Source: Planctomycetaceae bacterium
GTDB lineage: Bacteria > Planctomycetota > Planctomycetia > Planctomycetales > Planctomycetaceae
Length of the DNA stretch: 64,000 nt
Direction: 5' to 3'
Assembly: GCA_029259845.1 (NCBI GenBank)
Contig: JAJDEI010000095.1
Location: forward strand, 1-64,000
A program made the position numbers and the translations under genes. Under the pieces are notes generated by a model. That model did not search any database. It was not told where the DNA came from and worked only from the letters and a program-made list of their open reading frames with translations. Positions 26,125 to 34,428 of this stretch are shown piece by piece. Numbering within the stretch: position 1 is the stretch's first letter; every line of letters begins with the position of its first letter.

Positions 26125-26682
26125 ATGTTTCATCTCAGCCCTCAATCCTGGTTGTTGGTGTTGGCGGTCGGGCTGTTCACGGTGACTGCGGCGGTCTGGG
26201 ACTGGCGCTACTGGCGCATTCCGAACAAGCTGACGTTGCCCGTCTTCGCCCTGGGATGGATCTATCAGGCGGCGTTTCATGGATGGGCCGGGCTGGCCGA
26301 TGCGGGGCTGGGCTTTGCGTGCGGATTTGGCGTGCTGTTCATCCTCTGGCTCGTGGGCGGCGGCGGCGGCGGCGACGTCAAACTGATGGGCGCCCTGAGC
26401 GTCTGGCTCGGATTCACCCTGACTCTGAACGTGCTCATCGCCAGTACCTTGATGGTCATTTTCGGGACGGCCGCCGTGATGACCTGGAGCATGGTGGCCA
26501 ACGGCTTCCGCAAGACACAGGACCGATACCTGGCGACCGGAAAAGTTCGCCAGAAGAAGAACCAACCGATCGTCAAAGAAACGCTCGAACAACGGCAGCA
26601 GCGCCGGGTGATGGGTTACGCCGTGCCGGTCGCGGTCGCGACCTGGGTCATCATGCTGTACCAACTGCCGTCGTTGCCGTAG
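26125..26682 (+). CDS. tadV: Prepilin peptidase of Tad/Flp pilus (TadV/CpaA)
   Basis: An inner-membrane aspartic protease of 185 aa that cleaves Flp prepilin leaders. The two catalytic Asp sites are in VWDWRYWRIPNKLT (first cytoplasmic loop) and GGGGGGDVKLMG (the GxGD motif). Membrane segments alternate from residue 8 to about 125, followed by a charged cytoplasmic segment (KTQDRYLATGKVRQKKN) and a last hydrophobic helix. The ATG at 26125 is preferred over the GTG at 26116. It is the first gene of the Tad block. Confidence 0.9.
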   Translation: MFHLSPQSWLLVLAVGLFTVTAAVWDWRYWRIPNKLTLPVFALGWIYQAAFHGWAGLADAGLGFACGFGVLFILWLVGGGGGGDVKLMGALSVWLGFTLTLNVLIASTLMVIFGTAAVMTWSMVANGFRKTQDRYLATGKVRQKKNQPIVKETLEQRQQRRVMGYAVPVAVATWVIMLYQLPSLP

Positions 26683-26706
26683 TGGCTTGTCAGTTTTTGA
26701 TTTTGA

Positions 26707-26760
26707 GGTTGGAGTTCAGCCTTGAGGCTGCGGAAGCAAGCGAAAGCTTGCACTCCAACC
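26707..26760. repeat. Tad-locus intergenic palindrome, copy 1
   Basis: GGTTGGAGTTCAGCCTTGAGGCTGCGG then AAGCAAGCGAAAGCTTGCACTCCAACC. The outer ends GGTTGGAGT/ACTCCAACC pair perfectly, and AGCCTTGAGGCT and AAGCAAGCGAAAGCTTG form inner hairpins. Close relatives lie at 28324-28378 and 29664-29730, only in gaps between Tad genes. Confidence 0.88.
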
Positions 26761-26870
26761 TTAGATTCGGCCAACCCACAAGCGGATTTGTCGACGGTCG
26801 GGAACTTGCAAACGCCGACGGTTTTTCCATTTTTCTCGTTCGCAAATTGCAACAGAAACCATCGTTCACG

Positions 26871-27290
26871 ATGCAGAAACGAAATCACACCTCCCGGTCG
26901 CGACTCAAGAAACGCCGTCGCGGCGTGTTGAGCATGGAGCTGGTGCTGACGTTGCCCATTCTGGGAATGCTCCTGATGGGCATTTTCGAGTTCACCATGC
27001 TGTTCTTCGCCCAGGGATCGGTTGCGGAAGCGAGCCGGCTCGGAGCAAGGCGGGCAACCATGCAGGGCGTTGTTGAACAAGACGTGCAACAGCAGGTGCG
27101 CTACGCCCTGGGGCGTCATCTGGCGACCTCCGCGCGGATCAACGTGACCAATGCCGAGCACTCCGGCGACCCGGTGGCCGTTGCCGTGGTGGTGCCGATG
27201 GCGGCCGCGTCCCCCGATTTGTTGTGGCCCATCGGATTCAGTCTCGAGGGACGGTCCCTCGTCTCGCAGACCAGGATGGTCAAGGAATAA
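26871..27290 (+). CDS. tadE: TadE-family pseudopilin-like protein
   Basis: A 139-residue single-pass protein of the TadE/TadG family, minor pilin-like components of Flp pili. A basic N-terminus (RSRLKKRRRG) is followed by the TadE signature VLSMELVLTLPILGMLLMGIFEFTMLFFAQGSVAEASRLGARRA, a membrane helix with the Glu typical of pilins. The rest is periplasmic. It lies 188 bases after tadV, with a palindrome between. Confidence 0.88.
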   Translation: MQKRNHTSRSRLKKRRRGVLSMELVLTLPILGMLLMGIFEFTMLFFAQGSVAEASRLGARRATMQGVVEQDVQQQVRYALGRHLATSARINVTNAEHSGDPVAVAVVVPMAAASPDLLWPIGFSLEGRSLVSQTRMVKE

Positions 27291-27401
27291 GCCGACCAAC
27301 GGGCGGCTCGTGCGGAGCAGCTTGCCTCGCAGGACCGCAAACCCATTTCCCCGATCCCGATTCAGAACGGTCCTGCGACCGAATCCCCTGGAGAGCCAGC
27401 C

Positions 27402-28259
27402 GTGAAACTCACACCCGCCCTGCTCACAGTCATCATGCTGCTGGTTGTCGGCGGTCTGGTGACGGCCTTCGTCGCCAAACGCATGCTCGCCCACGAACAG
27501 GTTGTCGTTCAAGAGGAGACGGTCACCGTCCCGATGGCGCTGACCGACCTGAAGCCGGGCACGGTCATCACCGAGGGCCACATCGGCCTGGGGCCGGTCC
27601 GTCCGGACCAGCTGAACCGCGAAGTGCTTCGCACAAATCGCGTGGTCGTCGGCCGCATCGTCAAAAGTCCCATCACCCGCGCCCAACCGATTCTCACCTC
27701 CGACTTGTACGCACCGGGCGAACGTCCGCCGCTGGTCGTCACCCCCGGTATGCGAGCCGTATCCGTCGCACTGTCCAATGGAACCGCGCTGGTTGACGGT
27801 CTGATCGGACCGGGCCAGTTTGCGGACGTTCACTTTACACCCAGCGGCAACAGCGGCACGCGCGGCGGGATGGTGATGACGCTGTTCAAGGGCGTCAAAC
27901 TGCTGGCGATCAACCGCAGCCAGTCGTCAGCGACATCGCTGGGACAGCGTTCCAACAGTGTCACGATGGAGCTGACCCCGGAGCAGGCCAACATCATGCT
28001 GCTGGCCCGAAACCGGGGCGACATCAATCTGACGTACAGCCCGAACGGTCTCGGCAACGGTGGTGTCGCGGTTGCCGATGAGAGCCGCGCCTATCTCGAC
28101 GAAGTCCTGGGCCTCGCCGAGCCGACGCCTCCGTTTGTCACCGAAATCTACAAAGGGGCCGATCGGCGCGAAAACACGTTCGACGACGGCCGTCTGATCC
28201 AAACGGACAGTCGACCCGCAATTCCCCCATCAACACCGCAACAACAAACGGCCGGTTAG
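27402..28259 (+). CDS. cpaB: Flp pilus assembly protein CpaB
   Basis: A 285-residue periplasmic assembly factor anchored by an N-terminal helix (LLTVIMLLVVGGLVTAFVAKRML). The SAF domain is PMALTDLKPGTVITEGHIGLGPVRPDQL, and the RcpC/CpaB core VTPGMRAVSVALSNGTALVDGLIGPGQFADVHFT is diagnostic. The start is GTG at 27402 with GGAGAG about 9 bases upstream. It stabilises the secretin in other systems, but no secretin (CpaC/RcpA) gene is within this block. Confidence 0.93.
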   Translation: MKLTPALLTVIMLLVVGGLVTAFVAKRMLAHEQVVVQEETVTVPMALTDLKPGTVITEGHIGLGPVRPDQLNREVLRTNRVVVGRIVKSPITRAQPILTSDLYAPGERPPLVVTPGMRAVSVALSNGTALVDGLIGPGQFADVHFTPSGNSGTRGGMVMTLFKGVKLLAINRSQSSATSLGQRSNSVTMELTPEQANIMLLARNRGDINLTYSPNGLGNGGVAVADESRAYLDEVLGLAEPTPPFVTEIYKGADRRENTFDDGRLIQTDSRPAIPPSTPQQQTAG

Positions 28260-28323
28260 TCCTGCGCACACTCCGCAAAGTGTGTTTGACTCACGACGTT
28301 CGCTTGCGGATTCGCACGGCCTC

Positions 28324-28378
28324 GAGTTGGAGTTCAGCCTTTAGGCTGCAAAGCAAGCGAAAGCTTGAATTCCAACTC
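28324..28378. repeat. Tad-locus intergenic palindrome, copy 2
   Basis: GAGTTGGAGTTCAGCCTTTAGGCTGC then AAGCAAGCGAAAGCTTGAATTCCAACTC. Same architecture as 26707-26760, located between cpaB and tadG. Confidence 0.88.
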
Positions 28379-28436
28379 TCCAACCTGTTGAACAAGTCCT
28401 AACAGACCCCTTGATCGGTCACGAGGATCCCCTCCC

Positions 28437-29657
28437 GTGAGACGTTACCGGCGACAACCCGGCCCTGCGCGACGTCGCGGCACCTTGATGCCGGCGATTG
28501 TTTTCGCCATTGGTGTGGTCGGATTATGCGCGGCACTCGTCTTCGACCGGCTGTGGTTGGATGCTGCGCGGGTGGAACTGCGGACCGCTGCCGAAGCTGC
28601 CGCACTGGCCGCCGCTGCCCGACTGACGGACGATGACCAACTGCGGGGCATCACGGACTGGCCCGCGCTGCTCGAATCGGCTCGTGAGAACGCGGCCCGA
28701 GTTGCGGCTGAAAACCACGTCGCCGGCCATTCGGTCGAACTGGACCGGTCTGCGGGGGGCGACGTCCGCTTTGGCGTCGTCACCGACGATGCGAACACCG
28801 GCCGAGCGGTGTTCCTGGAGACAGAATACGATCCGACGACGGTGGTTGTGACCGCCCAAGCGGTCCACAGTCGCCGAAACGGAGTCGCGCTGTTCTTCTG
28901 CAAATTGACGGGAATTTCCACAGGCAATGTCATCGGACGAGCCGGAGTGACGATCGACAACGCGGTCGTCGGTGTGCGGCCTTTTGGCGGGGTGCCGGTC
29001 CCGGCGTTGCCGTTGGGCATCCTCGCTGCGGACCCGGAGGGCCTCCGTGAGGACACGTGGAGGCAGCAGATCACGCAGCAACAAGGCACAGATCGATTCG
29101 GGTTCGATGATCAGGAACAACGGGTGACTCAAGGCCCCGACGGCATTCGGGAGATCACCCTGACATTCGCGGCGGCGGGCAACACCGACAGCGCGGGCAA
29201 CGTTGAAGCAGCGCACTCGTCGTCCAACTGCTGCCTCCTCAACATGGGAAACGGCCTGACCGAACAAGGCGTGCGGCGGCAAATCTTCGACGGATGGTCG
29301 CAGGACGAATTGGAAGGGTTCGGCGGGCAGTTCGTCATTGATGGCGCAGCCGTGCCCGTCGAAAGTGCCTCTTCCCCGACCGCGTCCCTGTGGGCAGACT
29401 TTGAACGAAACATCGGCCGACCGCGCATCTGCGTGCTGTACCAGATCGTGCCCCGGTCCGATCGAGAGAACGCTGAGCACGTTCTGGCGACGGAGTTGGT
29501 CGCGGGGCGCATCCTGTCGATCGATGGCGACGACACGGGAGCCGTGCGAATCGTCTTTCAGCCGACCGTCATCACCACGCGAACGGCCGTGCTGTCCGAC
29601 GCCACGAACAACAGTGTCGAAAACCCTTACCTCTACAAACTGCATTTGACCCATTGA
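28437..29657 (+). CDS. tadG: TadG-like pilus-assembly protein
   Basis: A 406-residue protein with the TadG/Flp N-terminal region. A basic start (RRYRRQPGPARRRG) precedes a membrane helix (LMPAIVFAIGVVGLCAALVFDRLWLD), then the Ala-rich AARVELRTAAEAAALAAAARLTDD typical of TadG. The periplasmic part is beta-rich without the von Willebrand factor A domain that some TadG proteins carry. The start is GTG at 28437. It lies between cpaB and cpaF. Confidence 0.82.
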   Translation: MRRYRRQPGPARRRGTLMPAIVFAIGVVGLCAALVFDRLWLDAARVELRTAAEAAALAAAARLTDDDQLRGITDWPALLESARENAARVAAENHVAGHSVELDRSAGGDVRFGVVTDDANTGRAVFLETEYDPTTVVVTAQAVHSRRNGVALFFCKLTGISTGNVIGRAGVTIDNAVVGVRPFGGVPVPALPLGILAADPEGLREDTWRQQITQQQGTDRFGFDDQEQRVTQGPDGIREITLTFAAAGNTDSAGNVEAAHSSSNCCLLNMGNGLTEQGVRRQIFDGWSQDELEGFGGQFVIDGAAVPVESASSPTASLWADFERNIGRPRICVLYQIVPRSDRENAEHVLATELVAGRILSIDGDDTGAVRIVFQPTVITTRTAVLSDATNNSVENPYLYKLHLTH

Positions 29658-29663
29658 CCATCA

Positions 29664-29730
29664 AGTTGGAGTTCAGTGTTGGAGTTCAGCCTTGAGGCTG
29701 CCAAAGCAAGCGAAAGCTTGAACTCCAACT
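29664..29730. repeat. Tad-locus intergenic palindrome, copy 3
   Basis: AGTTGGAGTTCAGTGTTGGAGTTCAGCCTTGAGGCTGCC then AAGCAAGCGAAAGCTTGAACTCCAACT. Same element as copies 1 and 2, but with the first 15 bases duplicated. It lies between tadG and cpaF. Confidence 0.88.
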
Positions 29731-29793
29731 CCCCACGCACATCCCCGCAAACCGACTTACGGCCGACCCGGCAAACCGTGTCAGCCGCGCCTG

Positions 29794-31140
29794 ATGGAGG
29801 CATACGAAATTATGGTGACTGCAACACAAACCCCCGCCGACGCCCGCAAGGCGTTCCAGCAGCTCAAAACGCGGCTGCATCACGAGATGGTGGACGCCAT
29901 CGATATGTCGAAGGCGGGCGAACTGGGAGACGAAGAGTTCCGCCGGCAGTTGCTGGCGCTGGCGACGCATCTCGTCGACCAACGGGGCGTCGGCCTTACC
30001 GCCGACGAGCGGAAGGCGATGGTCGCCGAACTGATGGACGAGATCTACGGATTCGGTCCGCTGGAGAAGCTGATGCACGACCCGGAGATCAGCGACGTGC
30101 TGGTAAACGGTGCCGACAGCGTGTTCATCGAACGCAACGGCATGCTGGAGCCGACGGACGTCCGCTTCGCCGACGACGACCATCTGATGCGGTTCATCCA
30201 ACGGCTGGTGGGCCGCGCGGGCCGCCGTATCGACGAAGTCTCGCCGATGGTCGACGCCAAGCTGCCGGACGGCTCGCGACTGCATGCCGTCATCCCGCCG
30301 CTCGCCCTGCGGGGACCGACGCTGTCAATTCGCCGCTTCAAGACCAAAGCCGTGCTGTTCGAGGACATGCTGCGGGACGGGTCGCTCACGCCGGAGATGG
30401 CCGGCTTCCTGGTGCACTGCGTCGAAGGACGCCTGAATCTGTTGCTCTCCGGAGGGACCGGGGCCGGCAAAACGACGATGCTCAACAACCTCAGCCGGTT
30501 CATCTCCCCCTCGGAGCGGGTCGTGACCATCGAGGAAACGGCCGAACTCCAATTGCAACAGACAGACGTTGTCGGCCTTGAAACACGGACCGCCAACGTC
30601 GAAGGCAAGGGACTCATCACGCAACGGGAACTCCTCCGCAACTGCCTGCGGATGCGACCGGACCGCATTATCGTCGGCGAAGCCCGCGGCGGCGAAGTCC
30701 TCGACATGCTGCAAGCGATGAACACCGGCCACGATGGCTCGATGAGCACGGTCCACGCCAACGACACCCGCGACGCCCTGCACCGTCTCGAACTGATGAT
30801 CGCTCTGTCCGGGGCGGATCTTCCCACGCACGTCGCCCGGCAGTACGTCGCCTCGGCCATTCAAATCTTTGTGCACATCGCCCGCCTCAGCAACGGTGAG
30901 CGAAAGGTCATGCGGATCTCGGAACTGTCCGGCGTGACCGACGGCGAATTCGACATTGAGGACATCTTCGTTTTCCGCATGGCGGGTATCGAAAACGGAC
31001 AAATCCTCGGCTCCTTCTACGCCACCGGCTACCAACCCCAATGCCTCGGCCGGCTGGCGATGAAAGGCCACGACCTCGACCCGGAGATGTTCACGGCGCG
31101 GCAACTTGCCGTCGGCGGGGAATGGACCAGGGACCAGTGA
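29794..31140 (+). CDS. cpaF: Flp pilus secretion ATPase CpaF/TadA
   Basis: The cytoplasmic motor ATPase of the Tad pilus, 448 aa. The N-terminal domain has MDEIYGFGPLEKLMHDPEISDVLVNG. Walker A is GGTGAGKTT (residues 220-228), followed by VTIEETAELQLQ (Asp-box Glu), LRMRPDRIIVGEARGGEVLDMLQAMNTGHDGSMSTVHAN (Walker B and His box) and an Arg-rich C-terminus. Start ATG 29794 or ATG 29812; GGAGG is 11 bases before the latter. It is the energy source for tadB/tadC, which follow. Confidence 0.96.
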   Translation: MEAYEIMVTATQTPADARKAFQQLKTRLHHEMVDAIDMSKAGELGDEEFRRQLLALATHLVDQRGVGLTADERKAMVAELMDEIYGFGPLEKLMHDPEISDVLVNGADSVFIERNGMLEPTDVRFADDDHLMRFIQRLVGRAGRRIDEVSPMVDAKLPDGSRLHAVIPPLALRGPTLSIRRFKTKAVLFEDMLRDGSLTPEMAGFLVHCVEGRLNLLLSGGTGAGKTTMLNNLSRFISPSERVVTIEETAELQLQQTDVVGLETRTANVEGKGLITQRELLRNCLRMRPDRIIVGEARGGEVLDMLQAMNTGHDGSMSTVHANDTRDALHRLELMIALSGADLPTHVARQYVASAIQIFVHIARLSNGERKVMRISELSGVTDGEFDIEDIFVFRMAGIENGQILGSFYATGYQPQCLGRLAMKGHDLDPEMFTARQLAVGGEWTRDQ

Positions 31141-31163
31141 CCGGGGAGTAGCAAAACAGGTTT

Positions 31164-31195
31164 CCTTGTTCCCAAGCAAGATCTCGGGAACAAGG
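31164..31195. terminator. Hairpin after cpaF (possible terminator or repeat)
   Basis: Perfect 10-base arms CCTTGTTCCC and GGGAACAAGG around 12 bases, 24 bases after the cpaF stop. There is no T-tract. A related CGTTCCCAAA/TTTGGGAACG hairpin lies at 32238-32262, so this may be a repeat rather than a dedicated terminator. Confidence 0.5.
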
Positions 31196-31232
31196 GTCAA
31201 TGCCAATAGCGATTCATCAACAACCCACAGCA

Positions 31233-32105
31233 ATGTCCATCATGTCAGCACAAGTCCTCACACCGCCGCAGATCAAACCGCGACAGGAGTTTGCCGCGAT
31301 CCTCAAGGAGCGTGAGCGCTTCAGTCATGGCGATCCGGACGACATGGCGGATCGGTTGAATGGTTGGGCCGACCTGTTGATGCTGCAGTCCGGCTTGGGC
31401 GTCTCGCCGTCGCTCATGTTGATGGTCTGCGTCTGTTCGGCGGTTTCATTCGGCGGAGTCGCGTTCGTGCTGCAGGAGAACCTGCTGGCAACCGCGATGG
31501 GAGCGCTGCTGGGCATGACCGTGCCGGTGGTCGTGACGGTCATCATCCGATCCCGGCGTCAGAAACAGATGACCGAGCAGCTTCCCCCCGCGATCGACGA
31601 GCTGGCCCGCGCGGCCCGAACCGGCCGCAGCCTCGAAAGCTGTCTGAAGATGGTCGCCGACGACACTCCCGCCCCGCTGGGGGACGAACTCAAATCGGTT
31701 GCGAAGAAGATGGACATGGGCCTGTCGGTGTCGGATGCCGTCCAGGACCTGCCGCAGCGGACCGGCCTCATCAGCGTCAGCGTGCTGACGACCGCCCTGT
31801 CCGTCCACGAGCAAACCGGCGGCGATTTGGTCCACGTGCTCGACCGGCTTTCGCGCACGCTCCGTGAGCGGGCCCAGTTCGTGGGTCGGCTCAAAGCGGC
31901 GACCGCCGCTAGCAAGGGAACCGCACTGCTGATGCTCGCCGTGCCGGTGGGCGTGGTTGTCTTCTTCATGTGGCGGGATCCGAACTATTTCACCGATCTG
32001 CTGGACTCCCCCTGGGGCTTTCGCGCGACGGCAACAGCCGTCGTGCTGCAAGTCATCGGTTCCGTGTTCATCTTGAGAATCCTCTCCCGCAGCCAGAAGG
32101 CGTAG
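31233..32105 (+). CDS. tadB: Flp pilus membrane platform protein TadB
   Basis: A 290-residue inner-membrane protein of the T2SF (GspF-like) family. Two N-terminal helices (MLMVCVCSAVSFGGVAFVLQ and AMGALLGMTVPVVVTVII) precede the cytoplasmic T2SF domain, with LPPAIDELARAARTGRSLESCL and LTTALSVHEQTGGDLVHVLDRLSRTLRER. Two C-terminal helices follow (GTALLMLAVPVGVVVFFMW and TAVVLQVIGSVFIL). The start is uncertain among Mets at 31200, 31233 and 31242; none has a clear ribosome binding site. Confidence 0.92.
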   Translation: MSIMSAQVLTPPQIKPRQEFAAILKERERFSHGDPDDMADRLNGWADLLMLQSGLGVSPSLMLMVCVCSAVSFGGVAFVLQENLLATAMGALLGMTVPVVVTVIIRSRRQKQMTEQLPPAIDELARAARTGRSLESCLKMVADDTPAPLGDELKSVAKKMDMGLSVSDAVQDLPQRTGLISVSVLTTALSVHEQTGGDLVHVLDRLSRTLRERAQFVGRLKAATAASKGTALLMLAVPVGVVVFFMWRDPNYFTDLLDSPWGFRATATAVVLQVIGSVFILRILSRSQKA

Positions 32106-32124
32106 CAATCGCGACACCCGCAGC

Positions 32125-32262
32125 AGACACCCGGTGTCTCATCTGTTCAATCAACCTTGCATGAGCCAACGGACCACTTCTGTCAACAACGTTGAGGAAC
32201 GTCCGAGACACCGGGTGTCTCCCTCGTTCGCATACCTCGTTCCCAAAATCCGTTTGGGAACG
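32125..32262. repeat. Palindromic repeats between tadB and tadC
   Basis: AGACACCCGGTGTCTC at 32125-32140 is exactly inverted as GAGACACCGGGTGTCT at 32205-32220, each being nearly self-complementary. CGTTCCCAAA/TTTGGGAACG forms a hairpin at 32238-32262. A lone ACACCCGGTGTCTC also occurs at 58091-58104. The 279-base gap between tadB and tadC contains nothing else that I recognise. Confidence 0.75.
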
Positions 32263-32384
32263 CCCATACGCGAGACTCTGTTTCGCACGTCACAAAGCAG
32301 AACTTTGCTGGACTTGTGCCCCCAAGCCGGTGCCTGGGAACAAGTGAGCATCGGCTCGTTTCGGACCCAGACGGACAGACGACA

Positions 32385-33371
32385 ATGATTTCTCCCCAAC
32401 TGACACAGATCCTGATTTCGGCCGGTTGCCTTGCCGGAGCCACGTTCCTGGCGTTGCGTTATCGCCGTTGCCGTCGTACGGAAGCCGCGAACGAGCCTGT
32501 TTCCGCGTCCGTTGACGCTTCGCCCGCGCCTTGGAACGGGGGAGGGATGATCTTCGGCCCCGTGACGCCCGTGCTGGCATCCCTGCTACCACAGGGTGAC
32601 CAGAAGCGTCTGCTCATGAAACGTGAGCTGACGAACGCCGGGTACTATCATCCCCGCGCGTCGGAGAACCTGGCAGCGATTCGTTACTTGGGAATCGTGC
32701 TGCCGATCATCGGATTTGGGGTGCTGTTTCTGCTCGCACCCCGTGAGCTCGAGCTGGCGGCTCTCCTGACCGGCGTGGTGGCGGCGCTGTTAGGATGGGC
32801 CTTGCCGAGCCTGATTGTCCGCAGCCGCGCCGCCGAGCGACGCGACGAAATCACCCGGGCGATGCCGGACATGCTCGACATGCTCAACATGTGCGTGAGC
32901 CAGGGGATGACGCTGACCAGTTCGCTCAGCCGCGTGATCCCGGAGATCGAGACGGTCTACCCTGCCCTCGCCCATGAGTTGCGGATTGTGACGGAGCAAG
33001 CCCGTGTCGGCTCCGTGGTGCAGGCGCTGGAAAACTTCGCCGGCCGTGTTGATGTGCCGGAAGTGCACTCGTTCACATCGACGCTGATTCAGACGGAGCG
33101 CATGGGCACAAGTGTCTCTGCGGCATTGGCCGATCACAGCGACAACATCCGCGAGAGCCGCAAGCAACGCGCCGACCAGGCGGCTAACATGGCGACGTTC
33201 AAACTGCTGTTCCCCACCGCGTTGTGCCTGATGCCGGCCGTGTTCCTGTTCCTGCTGGGGCCGGCGCTCGTTGATCTGTCGGATTTCTTTGACGGCGGGG
33301 CGGGCGAAGCGTTCCGTTCCGGCCGAGCCGCGGCGACGCAAACACTCCCGCAGCCGACGTTCGAGGAATAG
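32385..33371 (+). CDS. tadC: Flp pilus membrane platform protein TadC
   Basis: A 328-residue inner-membrane T2SF-family partner of TadB. An N-terminal helix starts at residue 7, helices lie at about 98-145 (YLGIVLPIIGFGVLFLL and LLTGVVAALLGWALPSLIV), and the T2SF domain has MPDMLDMLNMCVSQGMTLTSSLSRVIPEI and TLIQTERMGTSVSAALADHSDNIRESRKQRADQ. The last helix is LLFPTALCLMPAVFLFLLGPAL. The ATG at 32385 is chosen; the open frame upstream runs through repeats. It is the last Tad gene in this block. Confidence 0.93.
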   Translation: MISPQLTQILISAGCLAGATFLALRYRRCRRTEAANEPVSASVDASPAPWNGGGMIFGPVTPVLASLLPQGDQKRLLMKRELTNAGYYHPRASENLAAIRYLGIVLPIIGFGVLFLLAPRELELAALLTGVVAALLGWALPSLIVRSRAAERRDEITRAMPDMLDMLNMCVSQGMTLTSSLSRVIPEIETVYPALAHELRIVTEQARVGSVVQALENFAGRVDVPEVHSFTSTLIQTERMGTSVSAALADHSDNIRESRKQRADQAANMATFKLLFPTALCLMPAVFLFLLGPALVDLSDFFDGGAGEAFRSGRAAATQTLPQPTFEE

Positions 33372-33382
33372 TCGTCCATCAG

Positions 33383-33496
33383 TTTAGCCGCGCCCGTTTA
33401 GCCGCGCCCGCTAGGAAGCGCGCGTCCACGCGCTGGTTGTCTTCGGCCGGTCCTCGTGCGCCGCACGGTGCGCTTCCTAACGGGCGCGGCTAAACC
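33383..33496. repeat. Large palindrome with TTTAGCCGCGCCCGCTAGGAAGCGC arms
   Basis: TTTAGCCGCGCCCGCTAGGAAGCGC (33398-33422) pairs, with one mismatch, with GCGCTTCCTAACGGGCGCGGCTAAA (33471-33495), an arm of about 25 bases. The first 14 bases are also duplicated in front (33383-33397). It lies just after tadC, where it could also terminate transcription. Confidence 0.88.
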
Positions 33497-33600
33497 ATGT
33501 TTTGTCGGGAGCGAATAGTCTCGTCTTGCCGCGGGGGGCGGGTTTTGCTAGAAGCCCTCGCTGTTTGCAGGATGCCCACGTCAGAGCCAGGAAAGCTGAG

Positions 33601-34428
33601 ATGGACCCGACCGCGTCGACGAAACGACAGCGTTACCTCCTCGGTTGTACGGTGCTGATCCCGGTCGTGTGGTCGGCGCTGGCGGCGGCGCGGCCGGCGG
33701 TGCCTGGCCCTGTTCCACCCGGACCGGGCACGGATTCACTGGCGTTCGACCAATATCTCGTCAATCTCCGCGATGTCGGATTGCAGCCGGTTCTCGAAGC
33801 CACGTACCGCTTCGTCAACATGGGCGACGAGCCGCTGACCATCACCAAGCTCGACCCGAGTTGCGGCTGTCTGAGTCCGAAACTGGCGGGAGGCAAGAAA
33901 ACCTACCTGCCCGGCGAGGTTGGCTATTTCGGCATTGGAGTGGCCGCCGCCAACGAAGCGCCCGGACCACATGCCTACACCGTCAAGGTGCACTACACGA
34001 ACCCCGAACCTCACGAGGCGACCGTGCGGTTCAAGCTGGGGTTGCCCGAACGCAAGGTGACGGTCGAACCGCCGGAGCTGGCGTTCTTCCAGTACTCCGA
34101 GACCCCCAGCGAGGCGACGGTTTCCATCACCGACTATCGCGGCGGCAAGATCGGGGTGACGCGGGCCACATCAACGGCTGACTTCATCGAGGTTGAAATC
34201 CAGGAACCCGTCATCGGCGAACACGGAAACACCCGTGTGCCGATCGTTCTGCACGTGCCGGGCGTCGTCCCGCCGGGCCGCACGATCAGCACGTTGGCGA
34301 TCGAGACCACCGATCCGGAGTTCAAAACCATCCGCATCCCGGTGCTCGTCGACGGTCCCAGTCGTCCCAGTCGCGTCAGACAGGCGGGCGCGGAGGTTCC
34401 GGGTCCGCCACTTCCACAAACACCTTGA
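33601..34428 (+). CDS. DUF1573-domain envelope protein
   Basis: A 275-residue protein with an N-terminal membrane or signal segment ([19 protein letters not shown]) and a DUF1573 immunoglobulin-like domain. The diagnostic part is [42 protein letters not shown] second beta domain follows ([21 protein letters not shown]). Function in the family is unknown. The ATG at 33601 has AGGAAAG 5 bases upstream. Its 3' end overlaps the convergent dehydrogenase by 53 bases. Confidence 0.85.
   Translation: MDPTASTKRQRYLLGCTVLIPVVWSALAAARPAVPGPVPPGPGTDSLAFDQYLVNLRDVGLQPVLEATYRFVNMGDEPLTITKLDPSCGCLSPKLAGGKKTYLPGEVGYFGIGVAAANEAPGPHAYTVKVHYTNPEPHEATVRFKLGLPERKVTVEPPELAFFQYSETPSEATVSITDYRGGKIGVTRATSTADFIEVEIQEPVIGEHGNTRVPIVLHVPGVVPPGRTISTLAIETTDPEFKTIRIPVLVDGPSRPSRVRQAGAEVPGPPLPQTP

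Noticed and set aside
32125-33496. Spaced palindromes considered as a CRISPR array
   Set aside because: Repeats differ from each other, are not evenly spaced, and spacers contain coding genes; no cas genes are present.
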